NCBI GenBank assembly: GCA_900757695.1
Contig: CAAEOU010000136.1
Span: forward strand, 1 to 11,618
DNA: 11,618 nucleotides
Direction: 5' to 3'
Origin: an uncultured Oscillospiraceae bacterium
GTDB taxonomy: Bacteria; Bacillota_A; Clostridia; Oscillospirales; Oscillospiraceae
This document shows, piece after piece, positions 1 through 6,050 of the stretch. The notes beneath the pieces are model-generated. The model worked only from the letters and a program-made list of their open reading frames with translations, made no database searches and had not been told where the DNA came from. Both the position numbers and the translations under genes were made by a program. Numbering within the stretch: the stretch's first letter is position 1; each line of letters starts with the position of its first letter.

Positions 1-480
1 ATAGTCTACGGGAGGACCTCAGAAGCTGCCGGAGCCTTGGGGAAAGAGATCCAGCAGGGGAATATGAAGAAGGAATATCTGGCAGCGGTGCATGGGGCGG
101 TCACGCCGGAAAGCGGTGAAATGGAAGATCTTCTGCTTCACGATGTCCGAAAGAATAAATCCTTTGTGGTGAAGCGCATGCGGGGCGGTGTAAAAAAGGC
201 GCGGCTATCCTACTGCCTGCTGGATACCCGGAATGACAGCAGTCTGGTACAGGTTCGGCTGCATACCGGCCGTACCCATCAGATTCGGGTGCAATTTGCA
301 TCCCGAAAACATCCCTTGCTGGGAGACGGCCGATATGGCGGCGGCAGCGGACAGATTGCCCTATGGTCGGCACGGATCACCTTTCATCACCCGAAAACGG
401 GAAAACAATGCTGCTTTTCCGCCATGCCGGAGCAGCTGGGGCCATGGTCGTCCATACCGCCGCTGGTGGAAATTCCATAA
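1..480 (+). CDS. RluA-family 23S rRNA/tRNA pseudouridine synthase, C-terminal part (5' end outside window)
   Basis: This reading frame is open from the first base and ends at TAA 478-480, so 159 residues of a gene starting upstream are seen. The family isomerises specific uridines in 23S rRNA or tRNA to pseudouridine. Conserved C-terminal family motifs are visible: a KKEYLAAVHG strand near base 67, then VRLHTGRTHQIRVQF (about bases 253-297), followed by HPLLGDGRYGG. These form part of the catalytic fold. The HRLDRxTSG motif that carries the catalytic aspartate would lie upstream and is not in the window, so activity cannot be judged and the exact subfamily (RluA, RluC or RluD) is unresolved. 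An ATG at 37 exists but lies inside the conserved fold and is not a plausible start. The gene converges on the radical SAM gene and shares its terminator hairpin. Confidence 0.9.
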   Translation: MVYGRTSEAAGALGKEIQQGNMKKEYLAAVHGAVTPESGEMEDLLLHDVRKNKSFVVKRMRGGVKKARLSYCLLDTRNDSSLVQVRLHTGRTHQIRVQFASRKHPLLGDGRYGGGSGQIALWSARITFHHPKTGKQCCFSAMPEQLGPWSSIPPLVEIP

Positions 481-487
481 CAGAGAT

Positions 488-537
488 AGAAAGCGCTGAA
501 ACAGTGGAACAGTTCCGCAGCTTCAGCGCTTTCTTTT
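488..537. terminator. Hairpin terminator between converging genes
   Basis: A perfect 13-bp inverted repeat pairs AGAAAGCGCTGAA (488-500) with TTCAGCGCTTTCT (522-534). The 21-base loop has a small inner GGAA/TTCC pairing. On the plus strand the right arm runs into TTTCTTTT, a usable U tract for the rluA-like gene ending at 480. On the minus strand the stem is the same but the tail is less T-rich. It begins 8 bases after the rluA stop, and its right arm ends next to the radical SAM stop at 536, so it probably serves both transcripts. Confidence 0.8.
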
Positions 538-1636
538 ATGGTATCCGGTCTTCCACATAGGAGAGCACCGGATACATATCGTTGTATTGCTTTTGCAGAA
601 ATGCGCCGGAGCGTTTCCGATATAGAGCTTCCGCAAGTCGGTCCGCAATGGGAAGAACCATCCGCTCGTGACGGCACAGCACCGGCGAGATCTGACGGAA
701 ATCTCCGGTGGACTGCAAATTCAGGCAGGCGCAGTGATGATTGCAGCGGCTTCGGAGCTTACATCGGTCGCAGGGCGACGGTGTCTGCTCATTCATGGCA
801 TAGAGCTGCTGCCGTTTTTCTTGCTGAATGCCAGAGAACACATCGCCAATTTGATATTCCGGATGGCCCACAAACTGTACGCAGGGGAAAATCCCGCCGT
901 CTGGGGCGACGGAAAGCTGTTTTTTCCCCAGCTCACAGCGTTCGGCACAATAGGTGCGCTGGTGAATGTGAGAGGATATCTTGACCTCAAAGGGGGAGAA
1001 ATAGAACTTTTCCTCCCGCAGGGTAAGCTGCTGATACCAGACAGCCAGTTTTTTGTATTGGCGTTCCAGCTCACGAAAGGCGGCTTCTGTCCAATTGCCG
1101 CTGTAGTCGATGGTACAGATGAGATACCGAAAGCCCAGCCGGTAAAGGTAATCCGCGCCCGCGGCATATTGGCCTACGGTGTCCGGGGAAACGGTCATCA
1201 TCACCGGGGCGTAGGGGCGGTATGCCAGCAGCTTCTTTGCGATGGGCTCCAGCTGATGGAAGGTACCGCTGCCATCCGGGTGAATTCGACAGATATCCTG
1301 TGCAGTTCCATCATGGCTCAGCGCAATAAATACCTGATGCTTTTTGGAAAACGCCAGAAATTCCTCGTCCAGCAGGGTGCCGTTGGTGGTGATTTTATAG
1401 TGAAATTTCCCCGGGAGGCCCAGCGCTTCGGCATAGTATACGGTGTCGTAGATCAGCTGCCGCTGAAGCAGCGGCTCTCCGCCGAAAAAGATAATGCCGT
1501 GGTGGCCGGGATCTGCGGCGGCCAGATCTATGGCTGCTTTGGCGGTATCCGGCGTCATAGCATGAGTATCCTGACGGACATAGCAGTATGTGCACCGGAG
1601 GTTGCAGGCATCGGTGAGATGCAGGGTCAGGTGCAT
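536..1636 (-). CDS. Radical SAM/SPASM enzyme, putative peptide or protein maturase
   Basis: This 366-residue protein has the radical SAM cluster motif CX3CX2C (C11, C15, C18) and GGEP at 52-55, which contacts S-adenosylmethionine. The C-terminal half carries a complete SPASM set: C234-X12-G-X4-C252, then C289-X2-C292-X5-C298-X3-C302, then C321. SPASM proteins (for example anaerobic sulfatase maturases and AlbA, SCIFF or QhpD-type enzymes) use two auxiliary 4Fe-4S clusters and usually modify peptides or proteins by forming thioether or carbon-carbon crosslinks or by oxidising residues. The start chosen is the ATG at 1636, which overlaps the stop of the lipoprotein gene by one base (TGATG). An AGGGGGTGA ribosome site sits 4 bases upstream of it. 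An ATG at 1663 is in frame but lacks such a site. The coupling points to the lipoprotein as substrate. The reaction is unknown, and the family name beyond SPASM is not one I can assign. Confidence 0.88.
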   Translation of the reverse strand: MHLTLHLTDACNLRCTYCYVRQDTHAMTPDTAKAAIDLAAADPGHHGIIFFGGEPLLQRQLIYDTVYYAEALGLPGKFHYKITTNGTLLDEEFLAFSKKHQVFIALSHDGTAQDICRIHPDGSGTFHQLEPIAKKLLAYRPYAPVMMTVSPDTVGQYAAGADYLYRLGFRYLICTIDYSGNWTEAAFRELERQYKKLAVWYQQLTLREEKFYFSPFEVKISSHIHQRTYCAERCELGKKQLSVAPDGGIFPCVQFVGHPEYQIGDVFSGIQQEKRQQLYAMNEQTPSPCDRCKLRSRCNHHCACLNLQSTGDFRQISPVLCRHERMVLPIADRLAEALYRKRSGAFLQKQYNDMYPVLSYVEDRIP

Positions 1637-2451
1637 CAAATCACCCCCTGGGCCTTGAGCCACTGGAGAAAGTCCCGCACCTGCTCCCGAAGCGCTTCAA
1701 GGCTTTGGGCTTTGCCGTTTTCCACATAGGATTCCTCATTGGAGCCGGTAAAATCTTCGTAGTTGCTTGCGGTAGGATCATAGAAGACCGCCACACGCTC
1801 CGTGGCATCGCTGAGCCGCTGGGCGGTGTCCTTCAAACGGAAATCGTCTACGGTGGCATGCATGCCACTGGGGGCCTCCCAGTCCAGAATATCTTCCGAG
1901 GAGACAAATTCAATGCCAAGGTCCAGGTCTTCACTGTAGCCGTCTAAAGTGAGGGAGCCGGTATAGGTATCGCCGGTGTCGCTGCCTGGTACCAGAGAAG
2001 TGGCAGGGAAGGTACCGGAGATGGTTTTGGTGCCGGAAATATCGATGCCCTGGGCGGCGCACTCCTCCGCAATGACCTGCATGGCCTCTTCCTCAGAGAG
2101 AAATACCGGCGGCGCAACGCTTTCACATCCATAGCCGCCTCGGCCTGTGCCGTGGGCAAAAATGGGGATGTCCAGTGTGTCAGATTCGGATTGTGCATTG
2201 TCCACGGAATCGGTGGAAGGAGAATCAGAAACGGCGGGGGAAGGGAAGGAAAAATCGGATTCAGATTCCTGCGCACTTCCACAGGCGGTAAGGCCCGCAG
2301 CCATCACAAGGCTCAGTGCAGTCAAAACATATGGATTTTTGGCCCAGCGGCGGGGGATATAGGAAAGCAGCTGGGGATTTGCGGTTACGGCCTCTTTGGT
2401 GGGGTATTTGGGGGCGGAATAGTGAGAAGCGGGAGTCAATTTTGATTGCAT
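1636..2451 (-). CDS. Putative secreted lipoprotein with Gly/Cys motif, candidate substrate of the adjacent radical SAM enzyme
   Basis: I do not recognise a named family. The 271-residue product begins with an unusually long, Pro- and Tyr-containing N-terminal stretch of about 38 residues. A basic patch (RRWAK, 34-38) and a hydrophobic segment follow, ending in a lipobox LTAC with C57. A Ser/Asp/Glu-rich linker (58-95) leads to a compact motif, H100-GTGRGGYG-C109, followed by ESVAPPVFLSEEEA. The rest (about 120-271) looks like a small mixed alpha/beta domain, with EFVSSEDILDW and VAVFYDP stretches and an acidic, helical C-terminus. The start has a moderate AGGAAAGG site about 10 bases upstream. 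The gene lies 61 bases downstream of vanZ and overlaps the SPASM enzyme gene by one base. The inference is a membrane-anchored extracytoplasmic protein whose Gly-rich loop is modified before export. The lipobox is directly visible; the substrate role is a hypothesis. Confidence 0.75.
   Translation of the reverse strand: MQSKLTPASHYSAPKYPTKEAVTANPQLLSYIPRRWAKNPYVLTALSLVMAAGLTACGSAQESESDFSFPSPAVSDSPSTDSVDNAQSESDTLDIPIFAHGTGRGGYGCESVAPPVFLSEEEAMQVIAEECAAQGIDISGTKTISGTFPATSLVPGSDTGDTYTGSLTLDGYSEDLDLGIEFVSSEDILDWEAPSGMHATVDDFRLKDTAQRLSDATERVAVFYDPTASNYEDFTGSNEESYVENGKAQSLEALREQVRDFLQWLKAQGVI
1641..1649 (-). promoter_or_regulatory. Ribosome binding site deciding the radical SAM start
   Basis: The minus-strand sequence AGGGGGTGA lies inside the last codons of the lipoprotein gene, 4 bases before the ATG at 1636. 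It supports that ATG over the in-frame ATG at 1663 and indicates translational coupling of the two genes. Confidence 0.7.
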
Positions 2452-2512
2452 GGAGTCACATCCTTTCCTGCTGATATCTCTGTAGACGGAGAGAAAGGAA
2501 AAAGGTTCCGTT

Positions 2513-2947
2513 TTAGGCAGAGCTTTTTCGTCTGCGGGATATCCTGCGAAGCAGCAGAAACAGGCTGTAGCCCATGGCGGTGCCCATGGTGTTGAGGATC
2601 AGATCCTCTACTTCACTGACCCCGGTGCCAAATATGTATTGGCTCACTTCGATATAGACAGATAGTAAAAAACCATAGAAAATCGTGGAGGTCTTTGCCT
2701 TTGTGAGCAGGGGCACGAGAAGGCCAAAAGGAACAAACCAGATGAGATTCCCGATGAAGAGATACAGGAAGACCCTGAGACTGTTGTGGAGAATCTGGAT
2801 CAGTCCAACAAAGGGAACCCACGCAATCTGCCCATGGGAAAACAGCGGATAGCTTCCAAAGCTGGAACGGAACACTGTGATCCGAAGCAGAATCCCGCAA
2901 TAGAGCAAAAACAGCACCCAAAGACTGATGCGGAGCGGCCGCTTCAT
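2513..2947 (-). CDS. VanZ-family membrane protein
   Basis: This is a 144-residue integral membrane protein. Hydrophobic segments lie at about 7-25, 57-82, 87-107 and 118-134, and the C-terminal tail is basic (RRISRRRK). The VanZ signatures are present: NLIWFVPFGLLVPLL (67-81) and the IEVSQYIFGTG...EDLILNTMGTAMGY block (99-127). In this last block the usual Arg after the Gly is replaced by Ser. VanZ of Tn1546 gives low-level teicoplanin resistance, but most chromosomal relatives have no proven role, so no resistance claim is made. The start at 2947 is chosen because GGAGGAG sits 4 bases upstream and the ATG overlaps the nth stop in an ATGA junction. A longer frame from 3016 lies inside nth and has no support. 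Confidence 0.88.
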   Translation of the reverse strand: MKRPLRISLWVLFLLYCGILLRITVFRSSFGSYPLFSHGQIAWVPFVGLIQILHNSLRVFLYLFIGNLIWFVPFGLLVPLLTKAKTSTIFYGFLLSVYIEVSQYIFGTGVSEVEDLILNTMGTAMGYSLFLLLRRISRRRKSSA

Positions 2948-3597
2948 GCTTCTCCTCCGGCGTTTTGGAGCCCTGTGAAAAAGTCGCAGAAGGGCGCCAG
3001 CGTACATTCCATGCATTTGGGGTTCCGGGCGGTGCAGACGGCACGGCCATGGAGCACGATCCGGTGGCAGAAGTCGCTGGACTCTTCCGGGGGGATCACC
3101 TGACGCAGCTGCATTTCTACCTTCTGGGGATCCTTTCCATGGCTGAGGCCCAGCTTGCCGCAGATGCGGATGCAGTGGGTGTCGCAGACATAGGCCTCCT
3201 GATGATAGATATCGCCCAGCAGAAGGTTGGCAGTTTTTCGGCCAACGCCCGGGAGCTTTAGAAGCTTTTCCATGGTGTCGGGCACTTTGCCGTCATAGTC
3301 CCGGAGCAGCATCTGGCAGGCAAGGACGATATCACGGGCCTTATGCTTATAAAAGCCGCAGGAGCGGACCAGCTCTTCCACATCGGCAATATCCGCCTCT
3401 GCAAAGGAATGCAGGGTGGGGTATTTTGCAAACAGGGCAGGGGTGATCTGATTGACCCGTGCATCGGTACACTGGGCGGAGAGTCGAACGGCGATCATCA
3501 GCTCATAGTCCTTCCCGTAGTGCAGCGCACACAGGGCGTCCGGATAGAGCGCTTTCAGCGCCTCAATGATATTTGTAACTTTAGCGGATACTTCCAT
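2944..3597 (-). CDS. nth: Endonuclease III (base-excision repair DNA glycosylase/AP lyase)
   Basis: The enzyme removes oxidised pyrimidines from DNA and cleaves the resulting abasic site by beta-elimination. The 217-residue length is normal. The helix-hairpin-helix LPGVGRKTAN (115-124) includes the catalytic lysine K121, and D139 in CDTH is the conserved catalytic aspartate. The C-terminal 4Fe-4S ligands fit the family spacing exactly: C188-X6-C195-X2-C198-X5-C204. The start at 3597 has a GGAGGAA site 5 bases upstream. This is the first gene of the minus-strand run, 115 bases from the divergent rarA, and it overlaps vanZ by 4 bases. A divergent extended -10 promoter lies just upstream. Identification is secure. 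Its coupling to a VanZ-like protein and a maturase pair has no obvious functional logic and may be simple operon packing. Confidence 0.97.
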   Translation of the reverse strand: MEVSAKVTNIIEALKALYPDALCALHYGKDYELMIAVRLSAQCTDARVNQITPALFAKYPTLHSFAEADIADVEELVRSCGFYKHKARDIVLACQMLLRDYDGKVPDTMEKLLKLPGVGRKTANLLLGDIYHQEAYVCDTHCIRICGKLGLSHGKDPQKVEMQLRQVIPPEESSDFCHRIVLHGRAVCTARNPKCMECTLAPFCDFFTGLQNAGGEA

Positions 3598-3626
3598 GGT
3601 ATTCCTCCGTGAAAATGTTTGTTTTC

Positions 3627-3632
3627 AGTATA
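3627..3632 (-). promoter_or_regulatory. Probable extended -10 promoter of the nth operon
   Basis: On the minus strand, TGATATACT contains the hexamer TATACT preceded by TGn, an extended -10 element. No good -35 box is present at 17 bases, as is common for this promoter type. It lies about 30 bases before the nth start, in the AT-rich gap between divergent genes. Confidence 0.55.
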
Positions 3633-3652
3633 TCATATTTTTTCATTTGTGG

Positions 3653-3658
3653 TATAAT
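3653..3658 (+). promoter_or_regulatory. Probable extended -10 promoter of rarA
   Basis: TGGTATAAT (3650-3658) is a consensus TATAAT hexamer with a TGn extension. The region at the -35 distance is AT-rich but not TTGACA-like. The likely transcription start, around 3665, gives a leader of roughly 45-50 bases before the rarA ATG at 3713. Confidence 0.65.
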
Positions 3659-3712
3659 AATTTGCAGGCATACCGTGAAGGATAAAATGCGCAGGGAAAG
3701 GATTGAGACGGG

Positions 3713-4978
3713 ATGTATCAGCCGCTGGCGGATGAGATCCGCCCCAAAACGCTGGATGATGTGGTCGGGCAGGAGGAAATACTGGGGCAGGGGAAGCTGC
3801 TCCGGCGAATCATTGAGTCCGGCAGGATCCCCAATATGATTTTTTACGGGCCCTCCGGTGTTGGAAAGACCACAGTGGCCAGTATCATTGCGGCGCAGAC
3901 CAAGCGGACGCTCCATAAGCTCAATGCCACCAATGCCACCACGGCTGAGGTGCGGGAGATCTTAAATCAGCCCGATACGCTTTTGGCGCCCAACGGGGTG
4001 CTGCTGTACCTGGATGAGATCCAATACTTTACAAAAAAGCAGCAGCAGGCGCTGCTGGAATCCATAGAGAACGGCAAAGTAACGCTGATCGCCTCCACTA
4101 CCGAAAATCCGTATTTTTATGTATTCGGTGCGATTCTGTCCCGTTCCACCATCTTTGAATTCAAGCCCATCTCCGGGGAGGCAGCCCTAAAGGCGGTCCG
4201 GCGGGGTGTCCGGCTGATGGAGCAGAAGGAAGCGGTCACGGCGATACCGGAGCCGGGGGCGCTGGAGCATATCGCTTCGGCCTGCGGCGGTGATATCCGC
4301 AAGGCCATCAAACCCGTGGAACTGCTCTTTTCCGCTGGGCAGATTCGGGAAAATACCCTGACCATCACCAAGGAGGATGCAGAGGCGGCCACACAGAAGT
4401 CTGCCATCCGATATGACAGGGATGGGGACAGCCACTATGATGTGCTGTCGGCGTTCCAGAAGTCCATTCGAGGTTCTGACCCTGATGCAGGGGTACATTA
4501 TCTGGCACGGCTGCTGGAAGGCGGCGATCTGGCCTCGGTGTGCAGGCGGCTTCTGGTCATTGCGGCGGAGGATATCGGGCTGGCTTATCCCACGGCGATT
4601 TCCGTGGTAAAGTCCTGCGTGGATGCTGCCTTGCAGCTGGGGCTTCCGGAGGCACGGATCCCTCTGGCGGAAGCGGTGATCTTTCTGGCTACCTGTCCCA
4701 AGTCCAATTCCGCCATCTGTGCCATAGATGCGGCTATGGCTGATTTGAAAAACGGAAAATCCGGAGATATTCCGGCGCATCTGAAGGATGCCCACTATTC
4801 CGGCTCTCAAAAGCTGGGGCATGGCCTGACCTATCAGTACCCCCACAGCTACGAAAACCACTATGTGGCCCAGCAGTATCTGCCGGATGCAATCAAGGAT
4901 CAGCACTACTACGAATATGGCCCAAATAAGATCGAGCAGACCGCAAAAAAATACTGGGATGCGATCAAAAATACGTAA
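3713..4978 (+). CDS. rarA: RarA/MgsA-type replication-associated AAA+ ATPase
   Basis: RarA (MgsA; Mgs1/WRNIP1 in eukaryotes) is a clamp-loader-like AAA+ ATPase. It acts at stalled replication forks and interacts with SSB and the RecA pathway. The 421-residue protein shows the Walker A motif GPSGVGKT (46-53), Walker B LLYLDE (97-102), sensor-1 STTEN (128-132) and an arginine-finger-type LSR (142-144). The C-terminal tetramerisation region contains LKDAHY...GHGLTYQYPHSY and ends in a Tyr-rich helical tail. The usual DEIHRFNKAQQD is here DEIQYFTKKQQQ, a variant that keeps the Walker B acids. The start has an AAAGGA site about 11 bases upstream. The gene stands alone between divergent nth and a convergent S1-domain gene. 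A clamp-loader subunit (DnaX) is excluded by the C-terminal half and the absence of a zinc module. Confidence 0.95.
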   Translation: MYQPLADEIRPKTLDDVVGQEEILGQGKLLRRIIESGRIPNMIFYGPSGVGKTTVASIIAAQTKRTLHKLNATNATTAEVREILNQPDTLLAPNGVLLYLDEIQYFTKKQQQALLESIENGKVTLIASTTENPYFYVFGAILSRSTIFEFKPISGEAALKAVRRGVRLMEQKEAVTAIPEPGALEHIASACGGDIRKAIKPVELLFSAGQIRENTLTITKEDAEAATQKSAIRYDRDGDSHYDVLSAFQKSIRGSDPDAGVHYLARLLEGGDLASVCRRLLVIAAEDIGLAYPTAISVVKSCVDAALQLGLPEARIPLAEAVIFLATCPKSNSAICAIDAAMADLKNGKSGDIPAHLKDAHYSGSQKLGHGLTYQYPHSYENHYVAQQYLPDAIKDQHYYEYGPNKIEQTAKKYWDAIKNT

Positions 4979-5010
4979 AACAGGCAATGACCGGAACGGG
5001 AGAAGCAGAT

Positions 5011-5034
5011 TCCGCCGCCCCGAAGGACGGCGGA
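5011..5034 (-). terminator. GC-rich UUCG-loop hairpin at the end of the S1-domain gene
   Basis: TCCGCCG (5011-5017) pairs perfectly with CGGCGGA (5028-5034). Read as minus-strand RNA, the inner bases add two C-G pairs and one U-G pair closing on a cUUCGg tetraloop, giving about 10 bp. Read as plus-strand RNA, the inner wobble becomes a C-A mismatch, so the structure favours the minus strand. It lies 16 bases after the stop of the S1-domain gene. The tail (ATCTGCTTCTCCC) is not a proper U tract, so termination is probable but not certain. Confidence 0.5.
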
Positions 5035-5049
5035 GAAGCTGCCATGCGG

Positions 5050-5961
5050 TCAGCACATGGACAATGTACGGTCACTATAGCTCCATCCCTGAATGCTGCC
5101 GGAGGTCTGATAGTAGCGGAGGGGCGGAAGCTGGGCGTCACGGGGCAGGGTTCGTATCACAATGAGTTTCACCTTCTGACGCTCCGGGAGAATGGCCTTG
5201 ATGTAGACGCTGACCCGATCCCCGGGATGAAGATCATCCCGGTATTCTGCCAGACCGGAGAGATTGGGACTTAGCTCAATAAAAACGCCGTAGTCCTTGA
5301 TGCTGCGGACGATGCCTACAACAGTCTCTCCAATGGAGAACTCCTGCGCATTTTCCTGCCAGGTACCAAGAAGCTCCTTGTGGGTCAGGTTGATGCGCCG
5401 CAGGACCGGATCCTGTGCGCCAATGGCCACGAAGATATGCTGCCCCTCCTGAAAGCGGTCTCGGCTGTGGTTGATTCGGGAGATGGAGATGTGTTCAATG
5501 GACAAAAGCGACACGTTGCCGCAGCCGATGTCACAGAATGCACCGAACCGGTCCAGATGGGTCACAACGGCGGGAAGCACCGTGCCAACCGGCAGGGTAT
5601 AGAGCAGATAGTCCAGCGCTTCCAGCTGGGCGGCTTTTCTGGAAAGCCGGATTTTGGGACGGGGGTCATAAAGCCCCTCCATGGATGTGATGCGAAAGCA
5701 CACGGGCTTTCCTACACGGCTTAGAATCGCAATATCCCGCACACTGCCGTCTGAGATGCCGATGGCCGTATCGTCCCGGGGGATCACCCCCTGAACTGCC
5801 CCCAGATCCACCAGAAGATCGTGGGCCGGGGTGGCGGAGCGGGCGGTGGCCTCCAGAATGGTGCCCTCCTGATAGGCTTTTTTCAGCTGTTCCCGGGTCA
5901 TTTCATCGGCACGGAGGGCTTGCGGGAACATGCCCTCGGGATAATATGTAGTGTTGTTCAT
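5050..5961 (-). CDS. S1 RNA-binding-domain protein (three S1-like repeats)
   Basis: This 303-residue protein carries three S1-type OB-fold segments. The first, at about 32-110, is divergent (GTILEATARS...VDLGAVQGVIPRDD...IRLSRKA). The second is at about 125-197 (GTVLPAVVTHLDRFGAFCDIG...LTHKEL). The third is at about 210-270 (GETVVGIVRSIKDYGVFIELSPNLSGLAEY...VKLIVI) and is the closest to consensus. Similar short multi-S1 proteins in Clostridia are often labelled ribosomal protein S1-like, but true S1 usually has four to six repeats, so a role in mRNA binding or translation is inferred only. The start at 5961 is set by AAGGAGGAA 5 bases upstream; a longer frame to 6048 runs into the intergenic hairpin and is rejected. 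The gene lies 89 bases after the small unknown gene on the same strand and converges with rarA. Confidence 0.85.
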   Translation of the reverse strand: MNNTTYYPEGMFPQALRADEMTREQLKKAYQEGTILEATARSATPAHDLLVDLGAVQGVIPRDDTAIGISDGSVRDIAILSRVGKPVCFRITSMEGLYDPRPKIRLSRKAAQLEALDYLLYTLPVGTVLPAVVTHLDRFGAFCDIGCGNVSLLSIEHISISRINHSRDRFQEGQHIFVAIGAQDPVLRRINLTHKELLGTWQENAQEFSIGETVVGIVRSIKDYGVFIELSPNLSGLAEYRDDLHPGDRVSVYIKAILPERQKVKLIVIRTLPRDAQLPPLRYYQTSGSIQGWSYSDRTLSMC

Positions 5962-6004
5962 ATGGGTTCCTCCTTGATGGACGTTGGTATTTTTATGGAG
6001 CCTG

Positions 6005-6035
6005 TGCGGCAGCCGGAGCATGCCGTACTGCCGCA
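6005..6035 (-). repeat. Intergenic inverted repeat between the two minus-strand genes
   Basis: TGCGGCAG (6005-6012) and CTGCCGCA (6028-6035) form a perfect 8-bp stem with a 15-base loop. It lies between the stop of the 110-residue gene (6051) and the ribosome site of the S1-domain gene (5967-5975). No U tract follows on the minus strand. It could be a partial terminator, an RNA stability element or a leader structure for the S1-domain gene. Confidence 0.45.
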
Positions 6036-6050
6036 GGGAGACTCCCATGG

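Noticed and set aside
668..1729. Open reading frame of 353 codons on the plus strand
   Set aside because: It lies antisense to the radical SAM/SPASM gene, which has full family motifs and a ribosome site. The plus-strand product has no recognisable motif.
2452..2512. Internal promoter or terminator between vanZ and the lipoprotein gene
   Set aside because: Only short GGAA/TTCC and CTCT/AGAG pairings and no convincing -35/-10 pair are present.
2513..2947. Antibiotic resistance call for the VanZ-like protein
   Set aside because: There are no vanH, vanA or vanX neighbours, and most chromosomal VanZ-domain proteins have no proven resistance role.
4187..5056. Open reading frame of 289 codons on the minus strand
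   Set aside because: It is antisense to rarA, whose AAA+ motifs are unambiguous; the minus product is Arg/Gly/Ile-rich shadow sequence.
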